Assembly (NCBI GenBank): GCA_946481345.1
Contig: CAMLMY010000009.1
Coordinates: 1 to 64,000, forward strand
Length of the DNA: 64,000 nt
DNA from: an uncultured Gilliamella sp.
GTDB lineage: Bacteria > Pseudomonadota > Gammaproteobacteria > Enterobacterales > Orbaceae
Reading direction: 5' to 3'
In this document: positions 1 through 9,689 of the stretch, one piece after another
Layout: every line of letters starts with the position of its first letter
Numbering within the stretch: the first letter of the stretch is position 1
Made by a program: the position numbers and the translations under genes
The notes under the pieces: model-generated
Told to the model about the DNA's origin: nothing
The model's input: only the letters and a program-made list of their open reading frames with translations
The model's database searches: none

Positions 1-664
1 GTAATGGTTTATGCTCATCAAATAAAATGGATGATAAATGTGAACTTAAAAGCTCGGTTGGTGATGCTTGATATTCACCAATTTCAGTCGTTACTTTAAT
101 CAGTTTTTGTTGGCGAGGAAAAATCGCAACTTGTTCATCAGGGGGATTGTTCCAAATAACTCGCCATGTTCCATGTGTAGCTTGATCTGGTAAAGGTGCC
201 TCACAATCTTTATGATCTAAAGTGAACTCTATTGATAATGCTTTAGCGCTATCATCTTGTTGTTTAGAGAGCCAACGGTAAGCAAAAGCTGCGCCTTCTT
301 CCATACCTGCAACTACAAATTTATGCTCATTTAATATTTTGGTTGCTTGATTAAAACGATTTTGTTGTTCATCACAACTTGCCTGAGGTTTTAATTCAAA
401 TTGAACCAATTTAGTACCCATCTTTTCAGATAAATCTAATAATTGTTGTTCAGTAAAAAAATCTTTTTGCGTAGCAACAATAATCGCAGCCGCTTCTGCT
501 GAATTTTTGGGGTTAGCTAATATTACTGAAAAATCATTATTTATGGTGACGGTTTTTACAGTTGCACTGCCACTTTTTTTTATATAATACCCGCCAATAA
601 ACACAAGCAAGATAATCAGTAATATGACAATTAATAACAAAAAATAGCGTATGAAATTTTTCAT
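1..664 (-). CDS. AcvB/VirJ-like protein (N-terminal part, truncated by window edge)
   Basis: Open frame on the minus strand from ATG at 664: MKNFIRYFLLLIVILLIILLVFIGGYYIKKSG...FVVAGMEEGAAFAYRWLSKQQ...; N-terminal TM/signal anchor; directly upstream of and overlapping the same-strand operon partner mprF region; resembles the N-terminal domain of AcvB/VirJ proteins. Confidence 0.7.
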   Translation of the reverse strand, partial: MKNFIRYFLLLIVILLIILLVFIGGYYIKKSGSATVKTVTINNDFSVILANPKNSAEAAAIIVATQKDFFTEQQLLDLSEKMGTKLVQFELKPQASCDEQQNRFNQATKILNEHKFVVAGMEEGAAFAYRWLSKQQDDSAKALSIEFTLDHKDCEAPLPDQATHGTWRVIWNNPPDEQVAIFPRQQKLIKVTTEIGEYQASPTELLSSHLSSILFDEHKPL

Positions 665-668
665 AAGA

Positions 669-3269
669 TCAGCTCTTTTTCTTTTTTAAGCTAGTTAATC
701 CACCCGAAATCAGCATAGTGGTATCAATTAAAGCAACAAATGGATCAAGTCCTGCAGGAACAGCCATATAACGCGGTTCCCAATGAGTTGCAAATTTGTC
801 TTTAAAACGACGTAATCCTTGAAAATTATAAAACCGACCTCCACGCCTAAATACTAACGCACCTAGCCTTTGAATTAATGGGGCTCCACGTCTTCTTTGC
901 ATGCCTGATAGAGGTACCATACCTAAACTAAAGTATTTAAATCCTTTTTCTTTATAATGCAGTATTAAACCAATCATTAAAAATTCCATGGTTAGTTTAG
1001 GAATATTTTGAGCAAACCTCATTAGATCGATGCTAGCTGAGTAATGTTGATTTGTTTCAAGTAAATTGACAAAAGCAATAATACGACCTTCAAATTTGAT
1101 AGTAGCAATAGTGAAATTATCTAAATATGGCTTTGAAAAAGATCCCAATGAAAATTGTTTTTCTTTGGAGTGTTTGTTTTTTAGCCATGCATCAGATATA
1201 ACTTTTAACTCATCAAGTGGTGCAGAACCTGGCGCATAAAATTCAAGACTAAGTCCATCGCGTTGGCATCTGTTCCATGTATAACGAAGATCTTTATACC
1301 CTTTAGATGAAAGATTAAACTCTTCTAAATCAACTAAAGCCTCTTCGCCTAATTTTATGGTTCGTAAACCAATATCCATATAAAAAGGTAAATTGGCGGC
1401 TTTAACTTGATAAAAAACTGGGCGAAGATGATGGGCATCACATAAATCTCGAAAAGCCCAAATTAAATCAGCGCGTTTAGTGTTATCGCCAATCGGATCA
1501 TACAGTGCTACCATGCTTCTGCCACGTTTAGCATACATAATGAAAGCAGTGTATGATTCATTGAATAACAGTGATTTATCGCCAGTCATGGCGAGTCCAC
1601 CTTCTGGCTGATCTGAATCTAAAATAATTTGATGAGCTTTGATTAACTCTTCGCGTTTTGGACTATTTAAAATTGGCAAAGCAGGATGAAATAGCCAATA
1701 GAGCATAATACAAATTAATAAAATAAAACTACCCAAGGTTGCTCTTAATGCACGCGGCACTCGAGTATCTAATTCAAATTGCCACCATAATGAATGGTTG
1801 TAAGGTATATCTTGATAAATAAATAATATTAACCATACAAGAAAAGCAATTAAGCAAAAACAGACAGCAAAGGATTTAATCGGAAAAGGTAATACATTTA
1901 ATCGACTTTTGCGATAAAAAGCGTGTCTAAAATAGATTAATAACATCGCAATCATTAATAAAGTACCAGCTTCTATCCAATGTAAGCCCCGTAAAAGTGA
2001 GCAGATGCTACCTAAAAACAATAAAATGACCGAAGCACCCCAAGCCGAATAAAGTCTTCGGCGTAGACCCACAGCCAAGAGTAAACATAAAATACCGATT
2101 AAACTCGCGACTAGATGAGCAGTATTAATTATTTTACTGGGAATAAATGTATTGACTAAGTAGTGATTAAATCCGGGAAGAACACTTGAAAACATCATTA
2201 CTACACCCGCAAAAAATACAGCAGCAGCCATAATAATAGCTGCAATACCGGTTTCTGTTTCTTTAACTTCAGGCATAGTAAAAAGGTGCTTGCTTTCATT
2301 TATTAAAAGTAGAAAGCTCGCTATAAAAAGTGGTATTAATATATAAATAATACGATAAATAATTAACGCAACAGTTAACGACGCAGCTCCAATTTCAGAT
2401 GAAAATGCAGCTAACATTACTGCTTCAAATACCCCTACACCGCCAGGAATATGGCTTAGCACTCCAGCAACTAAAGCTAAAATATAGATCATAATAAAGG
2501 TAGTAAAATGGGGTTGTATTGGTAATAAAAAGTAGAGAATGGCTCCTGCTAAAACAGTATCAATTAAAGCAATTACAAATTGGTAAGATGCAAGGCGTAA
2601 ATTAGGTAAACGTATCGACCAGTGAAATAGTTGGAATAATTGAGTGTCTTTATTCGGTTTTGTTTTTAATCGATTGCAATATAAAAAAATTAGTATGCCG
2701 GCATAAAGGCAAATTATGCCACTCGAAATTAACCCTATCCAGTTTTTTGATAAATGCAATGCCAGCATAGTATTTTTAGTATTCATTAAGGCCGCTAGCG
2801 TGGCCAGTAGGGGTAGGGTAAATCCTAATGATAACGTAACAAATATCGACATTCTGGCTACGTCGATAGTCGTTAATCCTTGTTTGAAATATAATCGGCA
2901 GCGAATTGCACCACCAGATAACGCTGATAAACCGATCGCATTGCCAATGGCTGAAGCACAAATACCACCAAGCGTTATAACCGATGGCTTTAATTTTACA
3001 CCTGCATATCGTGTTGCAGACCATTCGCAGCCAATAAGCATCAAATAACTGCCTATAGCAGATAAGCAAGCAAATAAAATAGCTTTAATTGAAAGTGTGT
3101 CAGCCGCATTTTTTAAATCGCATAGATTAATATCTTTAAGTAGATGCCAGCATAAAATAAGTGCAACAAAGAAGATGGATAAGCCAAACAATAACGTTAT
3201 AAATTGACGATAGCGAGTGAAGTATTCTATCAATTGCCAAGGTAGAACTTTACGCGCTAATATTTTCAC
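669..3269 (-). CDS. mprF: Bifunctional lysylphosphatidylglycerol flippase/synthetase MprF
   Basis: 866 aa; multi-TM N-terminal flippase half and C-terminal DUF2156 synthase half (e.g. ...FSLGMVPLSGMQRRRGAPLIQRLGALVFRRGGRFYNFQGLRRFKDKFATHWEPRYMAVP). Confidence 0.93.
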   Translation of the reverse strand: MKILARKVLPWQLIEYFTRYRQFITLLFGLSIFFVALILCWHLLKDINLCDLKNAADTLSIKAILFACLSAIGSYLMLIGCEWSATRYAGVKLKPSVITLGGICASAIGNAIGLSALSGGAIRCRLYFKQGLTTIDVARMSIFVTLSLGFTLPLLATLAALMNTKNTMLALHLSKNWIGLISSGIICLYAGILIFLYCNRLKTKPNKDTQLFQLFHWSIRLPNLRLASYQFVIALIDTVLAGAILYFLLPIQPHFTTFIMIYILALVAGVLSHIPGGVGVFEAVMLAAFSSEIGAASLTVALIIYRIIYILIPLFIASFLLLINESKHLFTMPEVKETETGIAAIIMAAAVFFAGVVMMFSSVLPGFNHYLVNTFIPSKIINTAHLVASLIGILCLLLAVGLRRRLYSAWGASVILLFLGSICSLLRGLHWIEAGTLLMIAMLLIYFRHAFYRKSRLNVLPFPIKSFAVCFCLIAFLVWLILFIYQDIPYNHSLWWQFELDTRVPRALRATLGSFILLICIMLYWLFHPALPILNSPKREELIKAHQIILDSDQPEGGLAMTGDKSLLFNESYTAFIMYAKRGRSMVALYDPIGDNTKRADLIWAFRDLCDAHHLRPVFYQVKAANLPFYMDIGLRTIKLGEEALVDLEEFNLSSKGYKDLRYTWNRCQRDGLSLEFYAPGSAPLDELKVISDAWLKNKHSKEKQFSLGSFSKPYLDNFTIATIKFEGRIIAFVNLLETNQHYSASIDLMRFAQNIPKLTMEFLMIGLILHYKEKGFKYFSLGMVPLSGMQRRRGAPLIQRLGALVFRRGGRFYNFQGLRRFKDKFATHWEPRYMAVPAGLDPFVALIDTTMLISGGLTSLKKKKS

Positions 3270-3642
3270 GTGAGCAACTCCAATACGTGCTTCAATAGGA
3301 TTTTAGATTGGCGCATTCTACCGTTGCAAACTAATGAAAACAATCGTGAGAAACTAAAGGAAATTTAAAAAAAATATTAATCATTAGAATTTTTTTACAA
3401 TAATTGTCTATTTATTGAATGTTGAATAGGCTAAAAGCGCAGATTAATGGAATCGAATTAATGATTATTGTTAAACACAAATCAAAGAATAATGAATTAT
3501 CTAATAACTTAATATTTTCAAGCTTAATTAAATTAATAGCCATCCAATTGTGGTAATCTATTTAATTTAGGTTTAGCAAAATCTTTACCAAAATTTTTAA
3601 ATTACTATTTTTACATTAATTAAATGGATAATTATAAATTAA

Positions 3643-4323
3643 ATGAGCACAGACCAACCAATTGAATTAACACAAGAACAATATCAGATTATTGAAAAAA
3701 TAAGAATTTATGTTAAGCAAAAGCTTGCTAATGATTTTTCAGGCCATGACATGGCACATATTGAGCGCGTAGTTGGATTAGCAAAAAAAATCTTACCTTA
3801 TGAACCAAAAGCTAATGCTTTTATCGTAATTTTAAGTGCCTATTTACATGATGTCATTGATGAAAAAGTTGTTAATGACGTCAATCAAGCGACAGATGAA
3901 TTATATAGCTATCTAAATTCACTTAATATTTTAAGTGATGATATAAAAATGGTATTTGATATCATTGAAAATATGTCTTACCGAAAAAATCTAACTGGCA
4001 AAAAAACATTATCATTAGAAGGGCAAATTGTACAAGATGCTGATCGATTAGATGCTATTGGCGCAATAGGCATAGGACGAACATTTTATTATGGAGGTAA
4101 TAAACATAATATTATGTACGATCCGACTATTTTACCAAGAACGGTTATCAGTGAAGAAAATTATAAACTACCCAATACTGTGATAAATCATTTTTATGAA
4201 AAATTGTTTCTACTTAAAGATATGATGAACACAGAAAAGGCCAAAAAACTGGCTATATCGAGACATAATTTGTTAGTTGAATTTGTTAAACAATTTGAAA
4301 ACGAGTGGCAAGGTAAAGATTAA
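3643..4323 (+). CDS. HD-domain phosphohydrolase (YedJ-like)
   Basis: 226 aa with HD motif pattern (GHDMAHIERVV...LSAYLHDVID...QDADRLDAIGAIGIGRTF). Confidence 0.85.
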   Translation: MSTDQPIELTQEQYQIIEKIRIYVKQKLANDFSGHDMAHIERVVGLAKKILPYEPKANAFIVILSAYLHDVIDEKVVNDVNQATDELYSYLNSLNILSDDIKMVFDIIENMSYRKNLTGKKTLSLEGQIVQDADRLDAIGAIGIGRTFYYGGNKHNIMYDPTILPRTVISEENYKLPNTVINHFYEKLFLLKDMMNTEKAKKLAISRHNLLVEFVKQFENEWQGKD

Positions 4324-4410
4324 TCTTACTATGGTCAATTGATTGGTAGCAATGGCTTTAACGTTATAATTGATTACCCTTTTTAAATGGTATGTCTGGG
4401 AGTGATGATG

Positions 4411-4442
4411 ACCTTGTTTATTAATAAAAATAAGGTTTTTTA
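4411..4442 (+). terminator. Candidate intrinsic terminator downstream of the HD-domain gene
   Basis: ACCTTgtTTATTAATAAAAATAAGGTTTTTTAT: imperfect stem followed by T-run. Confidence 0.4.
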
Positions 4443-4486
4443 TCGTTTGATTTAGCGATCTCCGATAAGGAGAACGCTACTTTGTA

Positions 4487-5410
4487 TCAAAAAGGAATAG
4501 GGGCGTCAACTAACCATAGCACAGTTGGTAATGTTATCAAACTTAACAAGGTACTCATTAACGTTGCACTTGAAACCAGTTCAGGATTGGTATCAAATTG
4601 GACTGACATTAGAGTAGTATTAGCAGCGCTTGGCATTGCAGCTAATACAATTAATACTTGTTTATAAACAGGTAAAATTGGCATAAAGTAGACCAAACAA
4701 GTAGCCACCAATGGTGAAATTATCATGCGGGTTAATAATGAAAATGAAAGTTTAGGGTAATCAAGCTGTGTGATCTTTATTTTAGCCAGTTGCATTCCTA
4801 AAATAATCATAATAACTACAATAGATGAATCCCCAATCATGCCAATGGATGTCATAATTGATTTAGATAAAGGGACGTGGCATAACTGAAAAATAATACC
4901 TAAAAATGCACCATAAGCAACAGGCATACGGATTACTTTCTTAATAACATCTTTTTGGCTGACAATGTCACTATGAGAACTCCCTTTTACCGCATAATAA
5001 ATACCAACCGTACTCATCACAAATTGTTGTAATACCATCATAATTACACCAAGGTCAAACCCTATGCTGCCAAAAAATACTAATAGTACAGGGGTTCCGT
5101 AATTACCGTTATTCATAAAACAAGAGCTTAAAATCATGGCACAACGTTCTTTAGTCGAATATTTCATGATTATTGACCAAATTGAGATGATGCATACTAA
5201 TGATAAGCAAAGTCCTAAAATATAAAAAATGTAATATAGGTAATCAATGGTTAGTGTATGGATATAAAAAGTTTTAAATGCTAAAAAAGGCGAAAGCACA
5301 TACAGTGACATTTTTGATAAATTAGCTACATCAAATTTTAATATTTTCTGGGAAATAAACCCGACGATAAAAATACAAAAAATAGGAAACAAAATAATAA
5401 AAAATTGCAT
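4487..5410 (-). CDS. AEC (auxin efflux carrier) family transporter
   Basis: 307 aa, ten-TM-like AEC pattern (NNGNYGTPVLLVFFG; AAMPSAANTTLMSVQFDTNPELVSSATLMSTLLSLITLP). Confidence 0.88.
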   Translation of the reverse strand: MQFFIILFPIFCIFIVGFISQKILKFDVANLSKMSLYVLSPFLAFKTFYIHTLTIDYLYYIFYILGLCLSLVCIISIWSIIMKYSTKERCAMILSSCFMNNGNYGTPVLLVFFGSIGFDLGVIMMVLQQFVMSTVGIYYAVKGSSHSDIVSQKDVIKKVIRMPVAYGAFLGIIFQLCHVPLSKSIMTSIGMIGDSSIVVIMIILGMQLAKIKITQLDYPKLSFSLLTRMIISPLVATCLVYFMPILPVYKQVLIVLAAMPSAANTTLMSVQFDTNPELVSSATLMSTLLSLITLPTVLWLVDAPIPF

Positions 5411-5434
5411 AAACCATATCCTGGATTTGAATAA

Positions 5435-8098
5435 TTAATTTAATAATTCAATAGCATTAACAATTGATTCTCGTAATTGATAACAGGTATTATCATCAAG
5501 TGCATTATTATTTTTATCTGTTAAGATAAATAAATCCTCAATGTGTTCGCCGATAGTTGCAATTTTAGCACTACTCAATGATAAATCTAAATTGGCAAAT
5601 ACTTCACCGACACATGCAAGTAATCCTGGTCTATCTAATGCAATGAGTTCCATGTACGTTTGCTTTTCATTGAAAGCAGATAAAAAATTAACTTGTGTTG
5701 GTACTGAAAATGATCGTAATCTTTGTTTGGGTGGTTTAACTGTCACACCTTTGTAAACCGGTTGTTGAAGGGCTTTAGTTAGCGCTTGTATAATGTTTGG
5801 ATGCCTATCCTTTTGTAATGTTTGCCCATTCGGCTCTAATACAATAAAAGTATCAAGTGCAAATCCTTTTTTATTTGTAATAATTAGGGCATCATGGATG
5901 CTTAAGTTATGATTGTTAAGAGTATTACACACTGTGGCAAACAGATAAGGTCTATCAGGCGAATAAATAATTATTTCAGTACCACCATGATAAGGATTTG
6001 GATTAATCAATACCAGTATTTGGTTTAAATCATGCGTTAATAAATTTTGTACATGCCAGACAATTTGTTCTGTGGTATACCGCAGAAAGTAGTCAATGCG
6101 ATAATCTAACCAAAGATTTTTTATTTTCTGTTCATCATAATTTTGCTTAAGTAAGATAGTCAATGCTTCCTGTTTATGTTGACGAGCAATGCTGCGTTGC
6201 TCTGGTATTTGATGAATACCAGAATCAAACGATCGTTTTGCTGTTTCATACAGTTGGCGCATTAAGCTTTGCTTCCAACTATTCCAAAGGGTCTCATTTG
6301 TTGCGCAGACATCAGCAACAGTCAAACACAGTAAATATTGTAAACGTTGCTCACTTTTTACAATTTGAATAAATTCGCGGATAACTGCCGGATCTTGCAG
6401 ATCGCGGCTTTGGGCCGTTACTGACATAAGTAAGTGATAACGTACTAACCAAATGATTAAATCTGTATCTCTAGACTCTAATTCATGTAATTTGCAGAAT
6501 TTTTCTACTAATTTAGCACCTATTTCAGAGTGGTCACCATGATGGCCTTTACCAATATCATGAAATAAACCAGTAATAACCAATAGTTCAGGTTTAGATA
6601 ATTTAGCAAAAACTTTAGAACTATTAGGGTGTCTTTGTTTGCCCGATTCTGTTTTAAGGCTATCAAGCTCAAGCAGTAAGCGAATAGTGTGTTCATCAAC
6701 GGTATAAACATGGAACAGATCAAACTGCATCATCCCCGCAATATGTTTCCAACCAGGTATATAGGCAGTAAGGATGCCATATTGATGCATTGGTAAGATT
6801 GCTTTTTTTATCGCATCTGGGTGTTTAATAATTTTCATAAACAGTGATCTTGCTTTTGCATCTTCACTGAGCAGTGTAGTTAATTGTCTTCGCGCTGAAC
6901 GTAGTTGTCTAATCGTGTTTGAATAAAGTCCAATAATTTGTGGATTAAGCAATATCGTATAAAAAAGTTGCATAATCATAACTGGATCTTTTTTAAATAG
7001 ATTGTCATCTTTTACATCAATGAGTTTTTCCCTAATCTGAAAATGTTCATCTATATCATATATTTTATTTTTTGGATTGAGCTCGAGTATCGTCTCATCA
7101 AAAAGCTGTAATAACATCTGATTGAGCTCAGTAATATTGCGGGCAACACAATAATAATCATGCATCATTTTTTCGACTGGAGTATTACCTTGACCTTGAT
7201 AACCAAGCATATTAGCAATGCTTAACTGGCGATCAAACAGTAAGCGATTATCATAACGCGTTATGACACTATGTAGCGCAAATCGCATGCGCCATAAGAA
7301 TTTTCGACATGTCCTAAAGTCTTCAATATCTTCAGGAGTCAAATAATCAAAGTGAGCTATTTTTTGTAAGAATTCTTCACCAAAATGACGAATCGCAATC
7401 CACTGTACGATTTGCATATCGCGAAGTCCACCCGGGCTATTTTTTAAATCAGGTTCGAGATTATAACTGGTACTATGATATTGCTTATGACGATCTTGTT
7501 GTTCTTTAACTTTAGCCCGGAAAAAAGTAGCTGAGGGCCAGATCTTATCACTAAAGATATGTTTACGCAGTTCATTTAATAATGATTGATTACCAGCGAC
7601 TATTCTTGATTCAATCAAGTTTGTCATGATGGTAATATCATTTTTTGCTTCTTGTAGACAAGTCTTTAACGTTCTAACACTATGACCTATATCTAAATGA
7701 AGATCCCAAAGCAAACGAATTAAATCACTGATTTTTTGTTCAATCTCTTTAGCACATGGATAATCACTTAATATTAATATATCAATATCCGATAATGGAT
7801 GAAGTTCAGTCCGTCCATATCCGCCAACGGCAATCAAAGCTATACGGTTTTGTTTAAAAACAGAGGAGACTTGTTCAGGTATTTGAAAATAACACCATAA
7901 ACGTTGCAACAACTCATCAATAAAATGGCTGCGTAAATGCACTAAAATATCAATATCGACATTTTGTTTAAATTGTGTGACAGACCATTGTTGAAAGTCA
8001 TTAAGTTGTTGTTTGAGGTAGTCAATATTTATCTGCTCATCGCTAAAATTAAGCGGCGAATTAGGGTAAAACGTATGCATTTGAGTCATAGTCATCAT
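5435..8098 (-). CDS. glnD: [Protein-PII] uridylyltransferase / uridylyl-removing enzyme
   Basis: 887 aa; nucleotidyltransferase motif (GGYGRTELHPLSDIDILIL), HD domain (LFHDIGKGHHGDHSEIGA), two C-terminal ACT domains. Confidence 0.95.
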   Translation of the reverse strand: MMTMTQMHTFYPNSPLNFSDEQINIDYLKQQLNDFQQWSVTQFKQNVDIDILVHLRSHFIDELLQRLWCYFQIPEQVSSVFKQNRIALIAVGGYGRTELHPLSDIDILILSDYPCAKEIEQKISDLIRLLWDLHLDIGHSVRTLKTCLQEAKNDITIMTNLIESRIVAGNQSLLNELRKHIFSDKIWPSATFFRAKVKEQQDRHKQYHSTSYNLEPDLKNSPGGLRDMQIVQWIAIRHFGEEFLQKIAHFDYLTPEDIEDFRTCRKFLWRMRFALHSVITRYDNRLLFDRQLSIANMLGYQGQGNTPVEKMMHDYYCVARNITELNQMLLQLFDETILELNPKNKIYDIDEHFQIREKLIDVKDDNLFKKDPVMIMQLFYTILLNPQIIGLYSNTIRQLRSARRQLTTLLSEDAKARSLFMKIIKHPDAIKKAILPMHQYGILTAYIPGWKHIAGMMQFDLFHVYTVDEHTIRLLLELDSLKTESGKQRHPNSSKVFAKLSKPELLVITGLFHDIGKGHHGDHSEIGAKLVEKFCKLHELESRDTDLIIWLVRYHLLMSVTAQSRDLQDPAVIREFIQIVKSEQRLQYLLCLTVADVCATNETLWNSWKQSLMRQLYETAKRSFDSGIHQIPEQRSIARQHKQEALTILLKQNYDEQKIKNLWLDYRIDYFLRYTTEQIVWHVQNLLTHDLNQILVLINPNPYHGGTEIIIYSPDRPYLFATVCNTLNNHNLSIHDALIITNKKGFALDTFIVLEPNGQTLQKDRHPNIIQALTKALQQPVYKGVTVKPPKQRLRSFSVPTQVNFLSAFNEKQTYMELIALDRPGLLACVGEVFANLDLSLSSAKIATIGEHIEDLFILTDKNNNALDDNTCYQLRESIVNAIELLN

Positions 8099-8356
8099 AT
8101 CAAATTAGGATGATTCATTTGTCATATCGTCACCTGATTTTAAAGCACTGTCAAGTTACAGTTATTTGAATTGTTTATAAGTTTTAAAAATAATTCTTCC
8201 TATTTAATTGATAAAACGATATTAAGTAAATTGGTCAGTTAATGGATACTAGATTTGTATGTGATAATCAATTAATTTTAAATAATAAATATTAATAATC
8301 ATGTTATAAATTATATAAACGATTATTAATATTTTTATACAACTTTTTGAATAAAA

Positions 8357-8375
8357 AGGAACTTTAAAGGTTCCT
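8357..8375 (-). terminator. Intrinsic terminator downstream of nrdB
   Basis: On minus strand AGGAACctttaaaGTTCCT followed by TTTTTATT. Confidence 0.65.
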
Positions 8376-8417
8376 CTTGTAAAAAAGTTTGAGGTTAACT
8401 ATACGTTTAAGTAAAAA

Positions 8418-9554
8418 CTACAATTTAAAATCACTCAAATCATCTTCGTTAATCTCAGCGTCAATTTGCCCAACTAAATAAGAACTCATTTCAGCTTCTT
8501 GTGGCGCAACTTGAACATTGTCAGAAACAAGCCAATTGTTAATCCATGGGATTGGGTTGGATTTGACTTGGAATGGTAATTTTAATCCAACTGCTTGCAT
8601 GCGGATATTTGTGATATATTCGACGTATTGGCATAAGATATCTTTGTTTAGACCAATCATTGAGCCGCTTTCAAATAAGTATCCAGCCCACTCTTTTTCT
8701 TGATTGGCCGCTTGCAAAAACAGCTCATAGCAATCTTGTTCACATTCTTTAGCAATTTCAGCCATTTCAGGATCATCTTCACCACTGCGCAAAGTGTTGA
8801 TCATAAATTGTGTACCAGTTAAGTGCAGAGCTTCGTCACGAGCAATAAGTTTGATAATTTTAGCATTACCTTCCATTAGTTCACGTTCAGCGAAAGCAAA
8901 AGAACAAGCAAAACTGACATAAAAACGAATAGCTTCAAGTGCATTAACACTCATTAGGCAAAGATAAAGCTTTCTTTTAAGCTCACGCAGATCGATGGTT
9001 ATGGTGCGGTTGTTAACCGTGTGTTTACCTTCACCTAATAAATTGTAGTAACTTGCATAACTAATAAGATCATCGTAATAACCTGCGATGTCGCCGGCGC
9101 GTTTTTGAATTTCTTTATTTGTGACAATATCGTCAAAAACAACGGAAGGATCATTAACAATGTTACGAATGATATGTGTATATGAACGAGAGTGAATGGT
9201 TTCTGAAAATGACCAAGTTTCTACCCATGTTTCTAGTTCAGGAATAGAAATCAGTGGGAGTAGTGCTACATTTGGACTACGACCTTGAATTGAATCAAGC
9301 AAGGTTTGGTATTTTAAATTACTGATAAATATGTGTTTTTCATGTTCTGGCAAGGCAGCGTAATCAATACGGTCTTGTGAGATATCCACTTCTTCTGGTC
9401 GCCAGAAAAAGGAAAGTTGTTTTTCGATTAATTTTTCGAACATTTCATATTTTTGTTGATCATAACGTGCAACATTTACCGGTTGGCCAAGAAACATTGG
9501 CTCTTTAAGTTGATCATTATGTACATGCGAAAAGGTACTGTAATTCATACTCAT
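8418..9554 (-). CDS. nrdB: Class Ia ribonucleotide reductase beta subunit
   Basis: 378 aa; NrdB pattern ([56 protein letters not shown]). Likely start at the internal Met of [12 protein letters not shown]. Confidence 0.96.
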   Translation of the reverse strand: MSMNYSTFSHVHNDQLKEPMFLGQPVNVARYDQQKYEMFEKLIEKQLSFFWRPEEVDISQDRIDYAALPEHEKHIFISNLKYQTLLDSIQGRSPNVALLPLISIPELETWVETWSFSETIHSRSYTHIIRNIVNDPSVVFDDIVTNKEIQKRAGDIAGYYDDLISYASYYNLLGEGKHTVNNRTITIDLRELKRKLYLCLMSVNALEAIRFYVSFACSFAFAERELMEGNAKIIKLIARDEALHLTGTQFMINTLRSGEDDPEMAEIAKECEQDCYELFLQAANQEKEWAGYLFESGSMIGLNKDILCQYVEYITNIRMQAVGLKLPFQVKSNPIPWINNWLVSDNVQVAPQEAEMSSYLVGQIDAEINEDDLSDFKL

Positions 9555-9625
9555 AAAATAACTCCTAATTGAGTTTGGTTGCTTTTACCGCCACCTTTCG
9601 TCATTAGAAAAGAGGGGGGGAATCA

Positions 9626-9649
9626 TTAGGGGGTTATCAATTCCCCTAA
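9626..9649. other. Hairpin in the nrdA-nrdB intergenic spacer
   Basis: TTAGGGGgttatcaattCCCCTAA, 7-bp arms, just after a G7 tract. Confidence 0.5.
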
Positions 9650-9689
9650 ATACGATACTATGTATCAATGTTTCTATAATCTAAATTAA

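Noticed and set aside
2716-3069. ORFs of 110 aa (+) and 97 aa (-) inside mprF
   Set aside because: Overlap the strong mprF frame; no recognisable domain or ribosome-binding site.
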